NCBI GenBank assembly: GCA_947499975.1
Contig: CANMQE010000002.1
Location: 62,001-126,000 of the forward strand
Reading direction: 5' to 3'
From: an uncultured Sphingomonadaceae bacterium
GTDB taxonomy: Bacteria > Pseudomonadota > Alphaproteobacteria > Sphingomonadales > Sphingomonadaceae
Length of the DNA stretch: 64,000 nt
The notes below the pieces were generated by a model. That model was not told the origin of the DNA, did no database searches, and saw only the letters and a program-made list of their open reading frames with translations. Shown in pieces: positions 9,491 to 18,856 of the stretch; positions within the stretch are counted from its first letter, which is position 1; each line of letters begins with the position of its first letter. A program made the position numbers and the translations under genes.

Positions 9491-11410
9491 CTATCCCATT
9501 CGTTTGAGCAGCCAGGCGAAATTGCCGCCGCCGCGCGAGGCGAGTCCCTCTATCACCAGTTGCTGTACCGGATGCGGACGGCCATTGCCATCGACCCACA
9601 GGCTTTCCTCAACCTGCAGCGCTTCCGCTCCGGTAACGAATTGCCAGATGCTGCCGTCCGACAAAAGCAGGCTGGCGCTTTTGCCGCCTTCTGCCAGCGT
9701 GGCTTCTACATGGCGGCCAAGGTGGAAGCGGATGGCGAAGGGGACCTTGCCCCGCTTGCCCTTGCGGCCCGATGGCACCAGCACATCCTCGCCGCGCAAT
9801 TCGCCGCCATCGTCGCGCAGCATCAGGATGCGGCGATGGATCAGGCCGAAACGACCGGCATAGCCGTCATGGCTGGCCTCGATCCGGGTGGCGGAGCCGT
9901 TCTCCAGCTTCACCTGCCGCGTGTCGATCTCCACCTCGCCAACGCCCGATCCCAGTTTCCCGTCGATCAGTACGGCAGTGGAGTTGGCATCGCCCAGCAC
10001 CATGGTGGAATGAGCGGCGGTGGCCCGCAGGCCCTGCTCGATCCGCACGGGTACCTGTCCGCCCGCCAGCGCCGCACCGCCGCAATTCACCACCAGGCGA
10101 TGTTCGCCGTGGCTGAATTCAAACGCCAGGGTGGAGGCGCACCCATGGCGCGTGTGCTTGCCGAAGGGCGGTGGCGATCCGTCCACCAGCAGCGTGGCCT
10201 TGCGCGCCGTAACGCGCTGGTATCCCCAGCCGCTCGGCTCCTTCAGCGGGCGGGCGCGCACGCCGCTTGCGCCGATCAGCGAAGAAAGCCGCGATGCCCG
10301 TGTCGCTCCGCCGCCCTGCCAGTTGCCCAGCCCGCCGTCGCCGTGCGTCAACGCCAGCAGCGGCGGCACCAGCATGTGCAGCATGGTGCCCAGCAATTGC
10401 GGCGGTTCCTGTCCGGCGGCGACATAGCAGGCGCGCAGATCCACCAGATTGGCGATGGCCTGCATCTGGGCATCGGGGCTGCGCGACAGCAATCCGCCAT
10501 CCTCGCCCACGGCTTCTCCCAAGGCCCTGGCAAGCCCGGCCTCGCCAAACAGGCGGCGCGGCTTGCCTTCGGGCAGCAGCAGGCCCGCGGCGATGATCGC
10601 ACACCAGCCAGCCACTTCGCCTAGCCGGTCTTCCGCCTTGCCGACATTGCGATCCAGCCAGCGGGCACCTTCGGCAATGGCCGCAAGCGCGCGGTGGCGC
10701 AGCGCACGATCGTTGCCGGAAATCAGCAGCGGGGCGTGCACCAGCCAGGATAGCAGGCGCAGCCCTGCATTCTCCACCCGCCACGCCGGACCCTTGCCAA
10801 CTGCGGGGTTCGCATCCAGCCAGCATGTCAGCAGCCGTTCGCTCACCTGCCGGCACTGCGGCGGCGTGCCGGACGTGGCAAGATCGCGCAGCCAGGTAAA
10901 TCCCTGCACCACCCGCTCGAAAGGAGGACTGAGATTGCCCAGCGGGCCCATGTCCACCTGCGCGAACGGGGCCTTCACCCCGTGAACGTAGAAATGCCCG
11001 GCACGCAGCGCCATTCCGGCGGCCCGGTCACCTTCCAGCGGGGTCTTCACCAAGGCCTGAAGTCGGGGACGCAAGGGCTTGCGGAAAGGTGCGACGATGG
11101 TGCTGTGCGACACGCCCAGACTGAAGGCGAGGCGCATCAGCCGTTCGGATGCAGAGGCGACAGGCGGGCTGAAATCGGTGACCACCAGCGCGCGATCGGC
11201 CGCCAGATCCTCTGGCCGGTGGCTGTCATCCTGGGGTGCTTCGGAAACGGTATGCGCATCGGGCGAGGAAGCGCTTTCGATCAGATCCTCGCGCGGCTCC
11301 TGGCCCAGCTTGAAGGCACTCTGCCCCGCCTTTTCCAGCGCATCGCGACCGGTCTTGCCCGCCGATCCGCCGCGAGCTTTAGCAGCAAGCTCGGACGAAT
11401 GGGCGTTCAC
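9491..11410 (-). CDS. heparinase II/III-family protein
   Basis: This 639-residue protein matches the alginate-lyase-like/heparinase II/III arrangement: an alpha-helical toroid amino half ([45 protein letters not shown]) followed by a beta-sandwich half ([31 protein letters not shown]). The GTG at 11410 is chosen because it overlaps the rpe stop as GTGA and has GGGGAG 7-8 bases upstream; the longer frame runs through rpe. No clear signal peptide is seen, which is odd for a polysaccharide lyase and suggests another role or a cytoplasmic substrate. Confidence 0.85.
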   Translation of the reverse strand: MNAHSSELAAKARGGSAGKTGRDALEKAGQSAFKLGQEPREDLIESASSPDAHTVSEAPQDDSHRPEDLAADRALVVTDFSPPVASASERLMRLAFSLGVSHSTIVAPFRKPLRPRLQALVKTPLEGDRAAGMALRAGHFYVHGVKAPFAQVDMGPLGNLSPPFERVVQGFTWLRDLATSGTPPQCRQVSERLLTCWLDANPAVGKGPAWRVENAGLRLLSWLVHAPLLISGNDRALRHRALAAIAEGARWLDRNVGKAEDRLGEVAGWCAIIAAGLLLPEGKPRRLFGEAGLARALGEAVGEDGGLLSRSPDAQMQAIANLVDLRACYVAAGQEPPQLLGTMLHMLVPPLLALTHGDGGLGNWQGGGATRASRLSSLIGASGVRARPLKEPSGWGYQRVTARKATLLVDGSPPPFGKHTRHGCASTLAFEFSHGEHRLVVNCGGAALAGGQVPVRIEQGLRATAAHSTMVLGDANSTAVLIDGKLGSGVGEVEIDTRQVKLENGSATRIEASHDGYAGRFGLIHRRILMLRDDGGELRGEDVLVPSGRKGKRGKVPFAIRFHLGRHVEATLAEGGKSASLLLSDGSIWQFVTGAEALQVEESLWVDGNGRPHPVQQLVIEGLASRGGGNFAWLLKRMG

Positions 11411-12096
11411 CGGCCATCTCCCCGATCTTCTCCTCGGCCTTCCCCTCTCAGGGCAGCGATATTGGCGGCATAGCAATCCGGGCCGCCCTTGAAGGTGGCT
11501 GATCCCGCCACGAGCACATCGGCACCGGCATCCACGCATTGGCGCGCAGTTTCGACATTAACACCGCCGTCCACCTCGATCAGCACGTCGTGGCCGCCCT
11601 TGTCGATGGCCTTGCGCACGGCCTCTATCTTGCGCAGCTGCGAGGGGATGAAGCTTTGTCCGCCAAACCCGGGATTGACGCTCATGATCAGCACCAGATC
11701 GATTTCCTCTAGAAGGTAATCCAGCATTTTCGCAGGCGTTGCCGGGTTCAGCGATATGCCCGCCTTGCAGCCTGCCGCCCGAATAGCCTGCACACTGCGA
11801 TGCACATGCGCGCCCGCTTCGGGATGAACGGTGATGATATCCGCGCCGGCGGCGGCAAATTCATCGATCCACATATCGACCGGCGATACCATCAGGTGCA
11901 CGTCGAAGGTCTTTTGCGAATGGGGGCGCAAGGCCTTCACCACGGCGGGGCCGATGGTGAGATTGGGCACGTAATGGCCATCCATCACGTCCACATGCAC
12001 CCAGTCGCAACCGGCAGCATCGATTGCGCGCACCTCTTCACCCAGCCTGGCGAAGTCGGCGGAAAGTATCGAAGGGGAGATGAGAGGACGAGCCAT
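11407..12096 (-). CDS. rpe: ribulose-phosphate 3-epimerase
   Basis: Rpe interconverts ribulose 5-phosphate and xylulose 5-phosphate in the pentose phosphate pathway. The 229-residue protein has [15 protein letters not shown], the metal-binding [34 protein letters not shown] and the phosphate-binding [12 protein letters not shown] and AGSATFKG. The carboxyl tail is short and Arg/Gly-rich because it runs over the start of the next gene. First gene of the operon with the heparinase-like gene and purH. Confidence 0.97.
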   Translation of the reverse strand: MARPLISPSILSADFARLGEEVRAIDAAGCDWVHVDVMDGHYVPNLTIGPAVVKALRPHSQKTFDVHLMVSPVDMWIDEFAAAGADIITVHPEAGAHVHRSVQAIRAAGCKAGISLNPATPAKMLDYLLEEIDLVLIMSVNPGFGGQSFIPSQLRKIEAVRKAIDKGGHDVLIEVDGGVNVETARQCVDAGADVLVAGSATFKGGPDCYAANIAALRGEGRGEDRGDGR

Positions 12097-12237
12097 AGTT
12101 AATACCTCGCGTTAGAGCGGCGCGAATCGCCTAACAAGCAGCGTCAAGAGTGTTTTCCACCGGTGTTGCGATACAGCGCCCTTGATGCGCGATTGCACGA
12201 GCCTTCAGCCGCTGTTCAGTGCCATGGAGGCAATAGG

Positions 12238-12261
12238 CTGGTAAATAACAGTTATTGCCAG
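12238..12261. promoter_or_regulatory. palindrome upstream of the DUF2141 gene
   Basis: AATAACAGTTATT is a perfect 13-base palindrome, extended by CTGG and CCAG flanks with a one-base bulge. It lies 63 bp before the DUF2141 start, in an intergenic region otherwise without recognisable features, and could be an operator. Confidence 0.4.
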
Positions 12262-12323
12262 TGGATTTGACCCATTGGGCCGCAATTTCGGGCCCGTGGC
12301 GTCCATGCTGGCCAAGGGGTATC

Positions 12324-12818
12324 ATGACTTCGATGAGAAAATATATTCTTGGTGCTTTGGGTGCGGTGGCCGTTACCGCCGCCGTTTCCACGCCTGCCAG
12401 CGCGCAGTATCGCAATGAAATCCGCCACTCTACCGCGCCGTGCCAAGGCGATGGCCCGGCGGTGTGGCTGCAGGTCACGAATGTCGAAGGCTCCGGCGGC
12501 ACCATGCGTTTCCAGCTTTATCCCGGCACCGAGGCCGACTGGCTGGAACGCGGACGCTGGCTGAACCGGATCGAGCTGCCTGCCCGCGCGGGCACGATGC
12601 AGGTGTGCATTCCCGTGCCGCGACCCGGCAATTACGCAATCGCCATCCGGCACGACAAGAACAACAATGGCCGTACCGACATCTCCAGCGATGGCGGCGG
12701 CATGTCGAACAATCCCAGCATCAACATCTTCAACCTGGGCAAGCCCGGGATCGACAAGACGCGCTTCTCCATTGGCCGCGAAGTTCTGCCGATGCGAATC
12801 CGGATGCGCTACCTCTAG
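12324..12818 (+). CDS. DUF2141-family exported protein
   Basis: This 164-residue protein has a signal peptide (KYILGALGAVAVTAAVSTPASA, cleaved before QYRNE). The DUF2141 pattern is seen as a beta-rich domain with PGNYAIAIRHDKNNNGRTD followed by a terminal IRMRYL. Members are secreted small proteins of unknown function with an acidic/Asn loop that could bind calcium (inference). AAGGGGT precedes the ATG at 12324; the longer frame lacks a ribosome-binding site. Its stop is four bases from the stop of the convergent gene. A second DUF2141 gene lies at 61910. Confidence 0.8.
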   Translation: MTSMRKYILGALGAVAVTAAVSTPASAQYRNEIRHSTAPCQGDGPAVWLQVTNVEGSGGTMRFQLYPGTEADWLERGRWLNRIELPARAGTMQVCIPVPRPGNYAIAIRHDKNNNGRTDISSDGGGMSNNPSINIFNLGKPGIDKTRFSIGREVLPMRIRMRYL

Positions 12819-12822
12819 GCGA

Positions 12823-13716
12823 TCAATCCCTGTGGCCGCGCTTCGCCCGCCACAGCTTGAAGGCCACGGCAGGCACGGAAAGGATGGGGTGCTTTTCGCG
12901 GAAAGGCGTGATCTCGATCGCCTCTCCGGTGTGCCGCTCCACCTTCCATGCGGCATAACGCGCGGCCCCGTCGAACGTGCGCGTGGCGCGGGCCAGACGG
13001 GCGATGTTGAGCGGCTTTCCCAGTCGCCTGCGCTTTCGCCACCAGCGCAGCACCTCCTCGCGCCGGGCGACCGTCATGCGCGGGGTCAGCACATCACCCT
13101 TCACGCCGAAAGGTATGCCGCCCGCGGCCAGCGCATCGGGAAGCAGGCCATCGAAATGGTCGGCGTTGAGGGAGAGGATGGAATCCTCCCGCCCCGGCTT
13201 TTCCACTCTGAATTCGGCGCGATAGGTGGCGCGGAACAGGGCGCGCCAGAAATCATCCTCCTGCCCGCTTTCAGGCCCGACGGCCGCCGCCAGCCGCGCC
13301 GCAGTGATAGCCGCCGCGCCGACTGCCGCGGCCACGTGATCCTGCGCCACCGTGTCCTGTTGCCACACCAGCGCGGAGGGCTGCACGAAACGCGTCCATA
13401 TCGTGGTGTCCAGAGTGTCGCCGCGTGCGGCCTCGGCAAACTTGGCCAGCGTCATCGTGGCGATCTTGGCGCGCAGGGTCTCGCCGTCATGCTCCCATTC
13501 CCGATAGGAAACGGTCGGCCACAGGCCCTTCTCCGCGTTTCCCCCCGTCAGGACGTAGAAATCCAGCACGCCCTCACGCGATCCGGTGCGCAGGTTGGAG
13601 CCATAGAACAGCACGCCGCGCACATCGCCTTCCTCGGCCAGCCGCTCTGCAAAGGCGGTAACGGCAGGATCGACCTGCCTCGAAAGAGAAATGTCGATGC
13701 GCCCGCGCAGGCTCAC
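12823..13716 (-). CDS. nucleotidyltransferase-fold protein, Tam41-like (putative CDP-diacylglycerol synthase)
   Basis: This 297-residue protein has VLFYGSNLRTGSREGVLDFYVL near residue 35. That is a polymerase-beta-type nucleotidyltransferase signature (GS, about eleven residues, then D-x-Y) resembling the YGS/DF pattern of Tam41, the mitochondrial CDP-diacylglycerol synthase. It starts with GTG overlapping the stop of the diacylglycerol kinase gene (GTGA), so the two are coupled. A lipid kinase making phosphatidic acid followed by an enzyme that could add CMP to it is a coherent pair, but the substrate is inference; it has no transmembrane segment, as in Tam41. Its carboxyl end is Lys/Arg-rich. 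Confidence 0.6.
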   Translation of the reverse strand: MSLRGRIDISLSRQVDPAVTAFAERLAEEGDVRGVLFYGSNLRTGSREGVLDFYVLTGGNAEKGLWPTVSYREWEHDGETLRAKIATMTLAKFAEAARGDTLDTTIWTRFVQPSALVWQQDTVAQDHVAAAVGAAAITAARLAAAVGPESGQEDDFWRALFRATYRAEFRVEKPGREDSILSLNADHFDGLLPDALAAGGIPFGVKGDVLTPRMTVARREEVLRWWRKRRRLGKPLNIARLARATRTFDGAARYAAWKVERHTGEAIEITPFREKHPILSVPAVAFKLWRAKRGHRD

Positions 13717-14744
13717 GGCACGACGAAGCGCAGCGCGGGCCCCGCGAAAACGCGGTACTGCCCGGCGGGAAACGCTTCCCCATCGAGGATGAAGGCGTCG
13801 CCTATGTCGAGTTCGATTGCGCTCTCGCCGAACACGTGCAGTCCGCGATCATGTATGCGGGCACTGCAACGCCCGCGCATGATAGCGGGCAGCGAAAGCA
13901 GCAGGCGGCGCGCGGGATTGTCGAACACCGCGACCTGCAGGGCTTCGTCCACGCCGCGAAACGGATCGAGGCCAGCGGGAAAGGTCTTCAGGGATGATGC
14001 GAACAGCATGTAGCGCTCGTTCTGCGGCAGGCCGCCGCGATGTGGCAAGACCTCTCCATCCGAACGGCGGATATGCATGGGCGTGCCCTGGCGCCACTTG
14101 TTGCCCGCGCGGCCCAGCATGGCCTGCACCACGCTCCACACCGTGGTGATGGCGACGACCGCGTGATTGAACGCGCCCAGATCATGGCTGCGCTGTCCCA
14201 GCGCGATCACCTGGTTGAACACGCCTGCGCCCATCACGAAACCACGCACCTGCGCGCGTTCATCGTCGCGCTGCGCGATTACCAGCGGCTGTCTGCGGGC
14301 AATGCCGCCGCGCTCCACGGCGCGAAGTGCATCGTCCAGCGACCAATCCGTCGGCACGCCAAGATCCAGCGCCAGCGCATTGGTCTTCCCGCCGGGCAGC
14401 ACGATCAGCATCGGCCAGCTGTCGCCAAACACGCCTGCCCCGCATGTCAGCACGTCGCGCACGGTGCCGTCGCCGCCGTCTATGGCGATGTAATCCACGC
14501 GCTGCGCGGCGAAATCGGCCAGCACGCCGGCCAGTTCTCCCCGCCGTTCCGGCAAGGCGAGCACCACGTTTTCGGGCAGGGCATCCTGGCCCGGCCGCCC
14601 TTCGTTGCGATGGCTGCGACCATTGCGGATCAGGCCGATCAGCGGGCGGGTGCGATCGGAGGGAAGCGCGGGATCGGAAGAAGGGCGCACGGCGGCGTCG
14701 ACTTGCGGCAAGCGCTCGAAGATATGTATGCTTCCGTCCGTCAC
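13713..14744 (-). CDS. diacylglycerol kinase-family lipid kinase
   Basis: This 343-residue protein has the DAGK catalytic signature IDGGDGTVRDVL near residue 95 and the downstream VLPGGKTNALALDLGVP, which replaces the family's PxGTxN block. A carboxyl beta-sandwich follows with GAGVFNQVI and late acidic residues. The enzyme would use ATP to phosphorylate diacylglycerol or a related lipid at the inner membrane. The start is a GTG at 14744 with AAGGCGAG upstream. It is the first gene of a two-gene unit with the Tam41-like protein. Confidence 0.85.
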   Translation of the reverse strand: MTDGSIHIFERLPQVDAAVRPSSDPALPSDRTRPLIGLIRNGRSHRNEGRPGQDALPENVVLALPERRGELAGVLADFAAQRVDYIAIDGGDGTVRDVLTCGAGVFGDSWPMLIVLPGGKTNALALDLGVPTDWSLDDALRAVERGGIARRQPLVIAQRDDERAQVRGFVMGAGVFNQVIALGQRSHDLGAFNHAVVAITTVWSVVQAMLGRAGNKWRQGTPMHIRRSDGEVLPHRGGLPQNERYMLFASSLKTFPAGLDPFRGVDEALQVAVFDNPARRLLLSLPAIMRGRCSARIHDRGLHVFGESAIELDIGDAFILDGEAFPAGQYRVFAGPALRFVVP

Positions 14745-14962
14745 CTGCTCGCCTTAAACATGGGGCCGTGGCAAATGCTACGCCTTTTGCACAAAGCACG
14801 CCAACGGGTGCCGTTATGCAACAAATGCGCCTCGCCCTGTTGCCTTTTCGCCGCACGGAGCGTCCGATTCATGATGCGCGTATCGAATATGGGTGGCATG
14901 ACGCGGGATGTGAATCATCACGGGCCTTCCCCCCGCCGCCGATCCCCTGATCTGGAGCCGCC

Positions 14963-16159
14963 ATGCTGACCGAAGAACTCCTGACCGCCGCCCGCTCTCA
15001 CGAGAGCGAGATCACCGCGCTACGCCGTGCCATCCATGCAGAGCCTGAACTGGGCCTCGATACACCCAGGACACTGGCCAAGGTGAAGGAGGCGCTGGCG
15101 GGTCTTCCGCTGGAATGGCGCGAGGGGCCATCGTGTACCGGCGCCGTTGCGGTGCTGAAGGGCAGCTCTGCCGGGCGGCGCGTGCTGCTGCGCGGCGACA
15201 TGGACGCGTTGCCGATGGACGAGCATTCGGGCCTCGACTTCGCATCAAAGATCGCCGGGCGCATGCACGCCTGCGGGCACGATGCCCACACCGCCATGCT
15301 GGCAGGCGCGGCACGCGTGCTGGCGGCAAGGCAGGACAGCATCGCGGGCGAGGTCATGTTCATGTTCCAGCCCGGTGAGGAAGGCCATCACGGCGCGCGC
15401 TTCATGCTGGAAGACGGGCTGCTGAACCCGCTGCCCGATGCCGCTTTCGCCCTCCACGTGTGGCCCAACGCGCCCCATGGCAGGCTGGAAGGCCGGGCCG
15501 GCGCCATGATGGCCTCTGCCGACCAGCTGGAAATCACCGTGCGCGGCAGCGGCGGCCATGCCTCCATGCCTTACGACACTGTCGATCCCATTCCCGTCGC
15601 CGCCGAGATCGTGCTGGCGCTGCAAAGCATGGTGACGCGCAAGTTCGATGCGGCCGAGGCTGCCGTCGTCTCCGTCACGAAACTTGAGGCAGGCTCTGCC
15701 CACAATATCATTCCCGACAGCGTAGACATGCTGGGCACCATCCGCACCCTCTCGCCGGAGCGCCGCCGCGCCATTCGCGAGGCGATTACGCGCGTTGCAG
15801 AGAATGTCGCCCGCGCCCATTCCTGCGAGGCGGAGGTGCGCTTCATCGATGGCTTCCCCGCCACAATCAACGATGGCCGCGCCATTGCCATCGGCGAGAC
15901 CGTGGCCACGGCGCTGGGTGGCAGCAATCCATGGCAGACGCGTCCCGCCCCCACGATGGGTGCAGAAGATTTCTCCTACGTACTGGAGAAGGTGCCGGGC
16001 GCGATGTTCTTCCTGGGCGCCGCTGCCGATGGCGTGGACTGGAAAGGCTGCTGCGGCCTGCATTCCAGCCGCATGGTACTGGATGAAAGCGTGATGCCAC
16101 GCGGCAGCGCTTTCCTGGCAGGGTGTGCCATGCATTTCCTGGAAGAAGGTTGGGGTTAA
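14963..16159 (+). CDS. M20-family amidohydrolase (hippurate hydrolase-like)
   Basis: This 398-residue cytoplasmic metallopeptidase-type enzyme has LRRAIHAEPELGLDTPRT, the metal site HACGHDAHTAML, FMFQPGEEGHHGA, a dimerisation domain with GSGGHASMP, and the late PTMGAEDFSY. These are the M20D features of N-acyl-amino-acid and indole-acetyl-amino-acid hydrolases such as hippuricase. The acyl group removed cannot be predicted. GGAGCCGCC precedes the ATG. About 200 bp without a recognised gene separate it from the following surface locus. Confidence 0.93.
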   Translation: MLTEELLTAARSHESEITALRRAIHAEPELGLDTPRTLAKVKEALAGLPLEWREGPSCTGAVAVLKGSSAGRRVLLRGDMDALPMDEHSGLDFASKIAGRMHACGHDAHTAMLAGAARVLAARQDSIAGEVMFMFQPGEEGHHGARFMLEDGLLNPLPDAAFALHVWPNAPHGRLEGRAGAMMASADQLEITVRGSGGHASMPYDTVDPIPVAAEIVLALQSMVTRKFDAAEAAVVSVTKLEAGSAHNIIPDSVDMLGTIRTLSPERRRAIREAITRVAENVARAHSCEAEVRFIDGFPATINDGRAIAIGETVATALGGSNPWQTRPAPTMGAEDFSYVLEKVPGAMFFLGAAADGVDWKGCCGLHSSRMVLDESVMPRGSAFLAGCAMHFLEEGWG

Positions 16160-16360
16160 CAAGAGGGTGCGCCGCGCCTGTGTAGAACCACACGTTTGAA
16201 ATTGTGGAGCCATTGCGCCATTATCGAACTCGTGCCTCCAGCCGGGGCATGGTATTTGCGGAGTTGGAAAACAGGTGCGTTGCAGCTCGATGCCATTCTC
16301 GAAAGCCAATGATGCCGCGTGCCCGGTGCGCCTTGCCGGTTTCCTGCCGGGAGATGGCCC

Positions 16361-16948
16361 GTGGCGTTGAACATGCCCGCCTGCAGATGGTTTGCCTATT
16401 GCACCGCCCCCGTCCTCGGCTGCGCGCTGGCCTTCAACATGCTGATGCCGGGCACGGCGAACGCCGCGCGGCCCGAAGTCAGGATCACGCCCGACAGCGA
16501 ACTGCGCTTCGGCACGTTCATGGTGTTCGGCAGCGGATCACGCACGGTATCTGCGCTGGGCAACGTCACCGACGTGTCGATCGTGCCGCTGGAAGGCGAT
16601 CCCGTCAGGCCGGCGCGCTTCACCGTCAGCTACGACAGGGGCAATGAGAGCCGCCACGTACTGGATATCGAGCTGGAATTGTTCATCACCCCGCCGGCCA
16701 GCGTTCGCGTACAGGGTGTGGACGCCCGCCTCTCGGCATTCGAGACGGACCTGCCCGGCTCGCAGAGCATAACCGCTGGCCAGCCGGTGAGGGTCAATCT
16801 CAACAACTGCCGGGACAGGGTCTGCTCCATGAGCTTCTATGTGGGCGGAAGGCTGGACGTGTCGCGCCAGTACGGCGGCGCGTCGCTCGTCATTCCCATT
16901 CCGGTGGATGCCACGGTGATTTCCGCCGAACGGCAACGGCGGCGGTAG
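16361..16948 (+). CDS. exported DUF4402-like subunit protein 1
   Basis: This 195-residue exported protein starts at a GTG with GGGAGA 6-7 bases upstream. The signal peptide is FAYCTAPVLGCALAFNMLMPGTANA. The mature part has the ELRFGTFMVFGSGSRTV block, equivalent to the LxFG(T/S) opening of DUF4402 proteins, and a VNLNNCRDRVC pair of cysteines that may form a disulfide. It is less typical than the other three paralogues and may be a tip or adaptor subunit (inference). It is the first gene of the subunit/chaperone/usher-like locus; the next gene follows within 2 bases. Confidence 0.65.
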   Translation: MALNMPACRWFAYCTAPVLGCALAFNMLMPGTANAARPEVRITPDSELRFGTFMVFGSGSRTVSALGNVTDVSIVPLEGDPVRPARFTVSYDRGNESRHVLDIELELFITPPASVRVQGVDARLSAFETDLPGSQSITAGQPVRVNLNNCRDRVCSMSFYVGGRLDVSRQYGGASLVIPIPVDATVISAERQRRR

Positions 16949-16949
16949 G

Positions 16950-17501
16950 GTGATGCGGAAAGCGGCCTTGCCTGTCTGCCTGGCGATCGTATCGATTGCG
17001 CTGCCCGCCGGTGTTGCGGCCAATCCCGATAGCGGCACGACGAATGGCCGGGCCGGCGCATCTATCGTGCAGCCGCTGCGGGCCGTCCCGCTCGAAGTGC
17101 TTTCATTCGGAGCGCTGAGCGTCGGCGTATCGGGCGATGGGGAGGTGAGCGTGTCCGCCACCTCCAGCGCCACCTATTCCGGTTCGGCGGCCCCTGCCTG
17201 CGGTGCGGCTTCCGACTGCGCGCCCCATGCGGCGCGTTTCGCCGTCTCCGGCCAGGGCAACCGCGCATATCGCGTGCAATTGCCCTCGCGCGTGTCTGCC
17301 CGCGGAGCCAGGACGGGTCAGCTTCTCGATGTGTCGCGACTTTCCGTGCGCAGCGATAACCGTCAAGCGGCAGATGGGCGCGGCCTGCTCGATACCGATG
17401 GCCATGACGAGTTCAGCGTTGGCGGCGTGCTCAGCGTGCCGGCAGCCACGCGGCCCGATACCTTCCGCGCAGAACTGGCGGTTTCCGTTTCCTACGATTG
17501 A
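16950..17501 (+). CDS. exported DUF4402 subunit protein 2
   Basis: A 183-residue exported protein with a signal peptide (ALPVCLAIVSIALPAGVAA). It follows the DUF4402 plan: LEVLSFGALSV early, HDEFSVGGVLSVPAA late, and the terminal VSVSYD, where the family usually ends in VTVxY. CGAASDC offers a close cysteine pair. Translation begins at GTG or the adjacent in-frame ATG one codon later. It belongs to the locus encoding several similar subunits; its partner subunits and export route are inferred from context. Confidence 0.75.
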   Translation: MMRKAALPVCLAIVSIALPAGVAANPDSGTTNGRAGASIVQPLRAVPLEVLSFGALSVGVSGDGEVSVSATSSATYSGSAAPACGAASDCAPHAARFAVSGQGNRAYRVQLPSRVSARGARTGQLLDVSRLSVRSDNRQAADGRGLLDTDGHDEFSVGGVLSVPAATRPDTFRAELAVSVSYD

Positions 17502-17685
17502 TGCAGGCCGATTGCGCCGACGCGCCGCCGGTTTCGGCGGGCGCGCGCCTGTGCGTTTAGCAAAACAGCTTGTTAACTAATACGTCCTAATGCGTATCTC
17601 GCGGCGGGCGGAACATTAAGCATTCTGGTCGCCGGACCCGATCGAAGACGGGTTGGATCTGAGAGACACAGGGAATTATTTGATC

Positions 17686-18186
17686 ATGAAGAAAATGGCG
17701 ATCCTTTCGGCTGCAACCCTTGCAGTTTTCGCGACTCCGGCCCTCGCGGCTCCTGGCGATTCCGCCACGGCAGACGGCGCCGCAACCGCCGAAATCGTAG
17801 CGCCCATCACGCTGACGCACGTCACCGGCGCAACGCTGGATTTCGGCACGTTCACCACCGGTGACACCGGCGGCACCGTTGTCGTGTCGCGCGCTGGCGC
17901 AGGCAGCATCACGGGCGACGTTCGCCTGGTGCAGGGTTCTGTCGAAGCGGCTGACCAGTTCGACGTGACCGGCGATGCAGAGCGTCGCTTCTCGATCACC
18001 ACGGGTGCCGGCACGGTTGGCAATGGCACGGACACCATGAACTTTACCACCGATGCACGTGCAAACCACACGCTGGGCACCGACGGCACGGCAGACTTCA
18101 CGGTTGGCGGCACGCTGACGGTGAACGGCGATGAGAGCGAAGGCGTCTACACCGGCTCCTACTCCGTAACCGTCGCTTACAACTAA
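17686..18186 (+). CDS. exported DUF4402 subunit protein 3 (probable major subunit)
   Basis: A 166-residue protein with a signal peptide (MKKMAILSAATLAVFATPALA) and a textbook DUF4402 body: ATLDFGTFT, Gly/Thr-rich strands, DFTVGGTLTVNG and the terminal YTGSYSVTVAYN. It is Thr/Gly/Ala-rich and almost free of Cys and Trp, like a polymerising surface subunit. The ATG at 17686 is preferred over an upstream TTG because it begins a classic signal peptide. It has its own 180-bp upstream gap and a strong hairpin just downstream, consistent with separate high expression (inference). Confidence 0.8.
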   Translation: MKKMAILSAATLAVFATPALAAPGDSATADGAATAEIVAPITLTHVTGATLDFGTFTTGDTGGTVVVSRAGAGSITGDVRLVQGSVEAADQFDVTGDAERRFSITTGAGTVGNGTDTMNFTTDARANHTLGTDGTADFTVGGTLTVNGDESEGVYTGSYSVTVAYN

Positions 18187-18193
18187 GCACTTC

Positions 18194-18228
18194 GGGGCGC
18201 GGATCGCCTGCTTCGGCATTCGCGCCCC
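18194..18228 (+). terminator. intercistronic hairpin after subunit gene 3
   Basis: GGGGCGCG pairs with CGCGCCCC around a 19-base loop, 8 bases after the subunit stop and 24 bases before the next gene. No U-tract follows, so it is better read as an mRNA-stabilising or attenuating stem than as a full terminator. Confidence 0.5.
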
Positions 18229-18252
18229 AATTGCGTCCGGACCACGTCACCC

Positions 18253-18792
18253 ATGCGGATCTTTCACCTTGCCCGATTGGCCGCAGCGCTTGCGCTGTCG
18301 CTGCTGTCGGTGCCGCTTCATGCGGAGCCGGGTGATACGCAAACGACGTCCGGCGTCGCTGGCGCAGAGATCATCGATCCCGGCCGCGTCGTGAAGCTGG
18401 ACGATCTGCGCTTTGCCGCATTCGCCAGTCCTGCGGCTGCTGCCACCATGACCATCGATCCCGATGGAACCGTCACGGCGACGGGCGATGTGGCGGCAAC
18501 GATGAATTCGTTCACCTCACCGGGAGGGCGCGGGCCTGCACGTTTCCGGATCGATGGAATGGAAGACCGCTTTTTCACGGCGCGTCACCCAAATAGCGTG
18601 ACCATCTCGAACGGCACGAGCACGATGCTGGTCGACAATATGGAAGACAATATCCGGGGTTTTGGCCGCAATGCGAGGTTCGATGAAAACGGTCGCTTCG
18701 ATTACTTCATCGGTGGCAGGCTGAACGTCGGCGCCAATCAAGAGCCCGGTGAATACAGCGGCGATTTCGAGATAACCGTGGCTTTTCACTGA
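18253..18792 (+). CDS. exported DUF4402 subunit protein 4
   Basis: A 179-residue protein with signal peptide RLAAALALSLLSVPLHA. It has the subunit plan, with VKLDDLRFAAFASP as the first strand block, RFDYFIGGRLNVGANQ late and the terminal FEITVAFH. No strong ribosome-binding site is visible before the ATG, so translation may depend on the upstream message. It is the last subunit gene before the chaperone. Confidence 0.75.
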   Translation: MRIFHLARLAAALALSLLSVPLHAEPGDTQTTSGVAGAEIIDPGRVVKLDDLRFAAFASPAAAATMTIDPDGTVTATGDVAATMNSFTSPGGRGPARFRIDGMEDRFFTARHPNSVTISNGTSTMLVDNMEDNIRGFGRNARFDENGRFDYFIGGRLNVGANQEPGEYSGDFEITVAFH

Positions 18793-18856
18793 CTATGTCT
18801 TGTCAGGGAATCCGTATTTTTACATAGAGAGCCGCAGTTGAGGTCGGAGCAAGCCC

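Noticed and set aside
7822-9507. 561-codon plus-strand open frame opposite purH
   Set aside because: Shadow of PurH; no recognisable motif, and it crosses the purH end and regulatory region.
9230-10624. 464-codon plus-strand frame opposite purH and the heparinase-like gene
   Set aside because: Spans two unrelated minus-strand genes and has a low-complexity composition.
11411-11539. Upstream extension of the heparinase-like gene
   Set aside because: It lies inside rpe in another frame and is Arg/Cys-rich; the GTG with GTGA overlap and a good ribosome-binding site is the better start.
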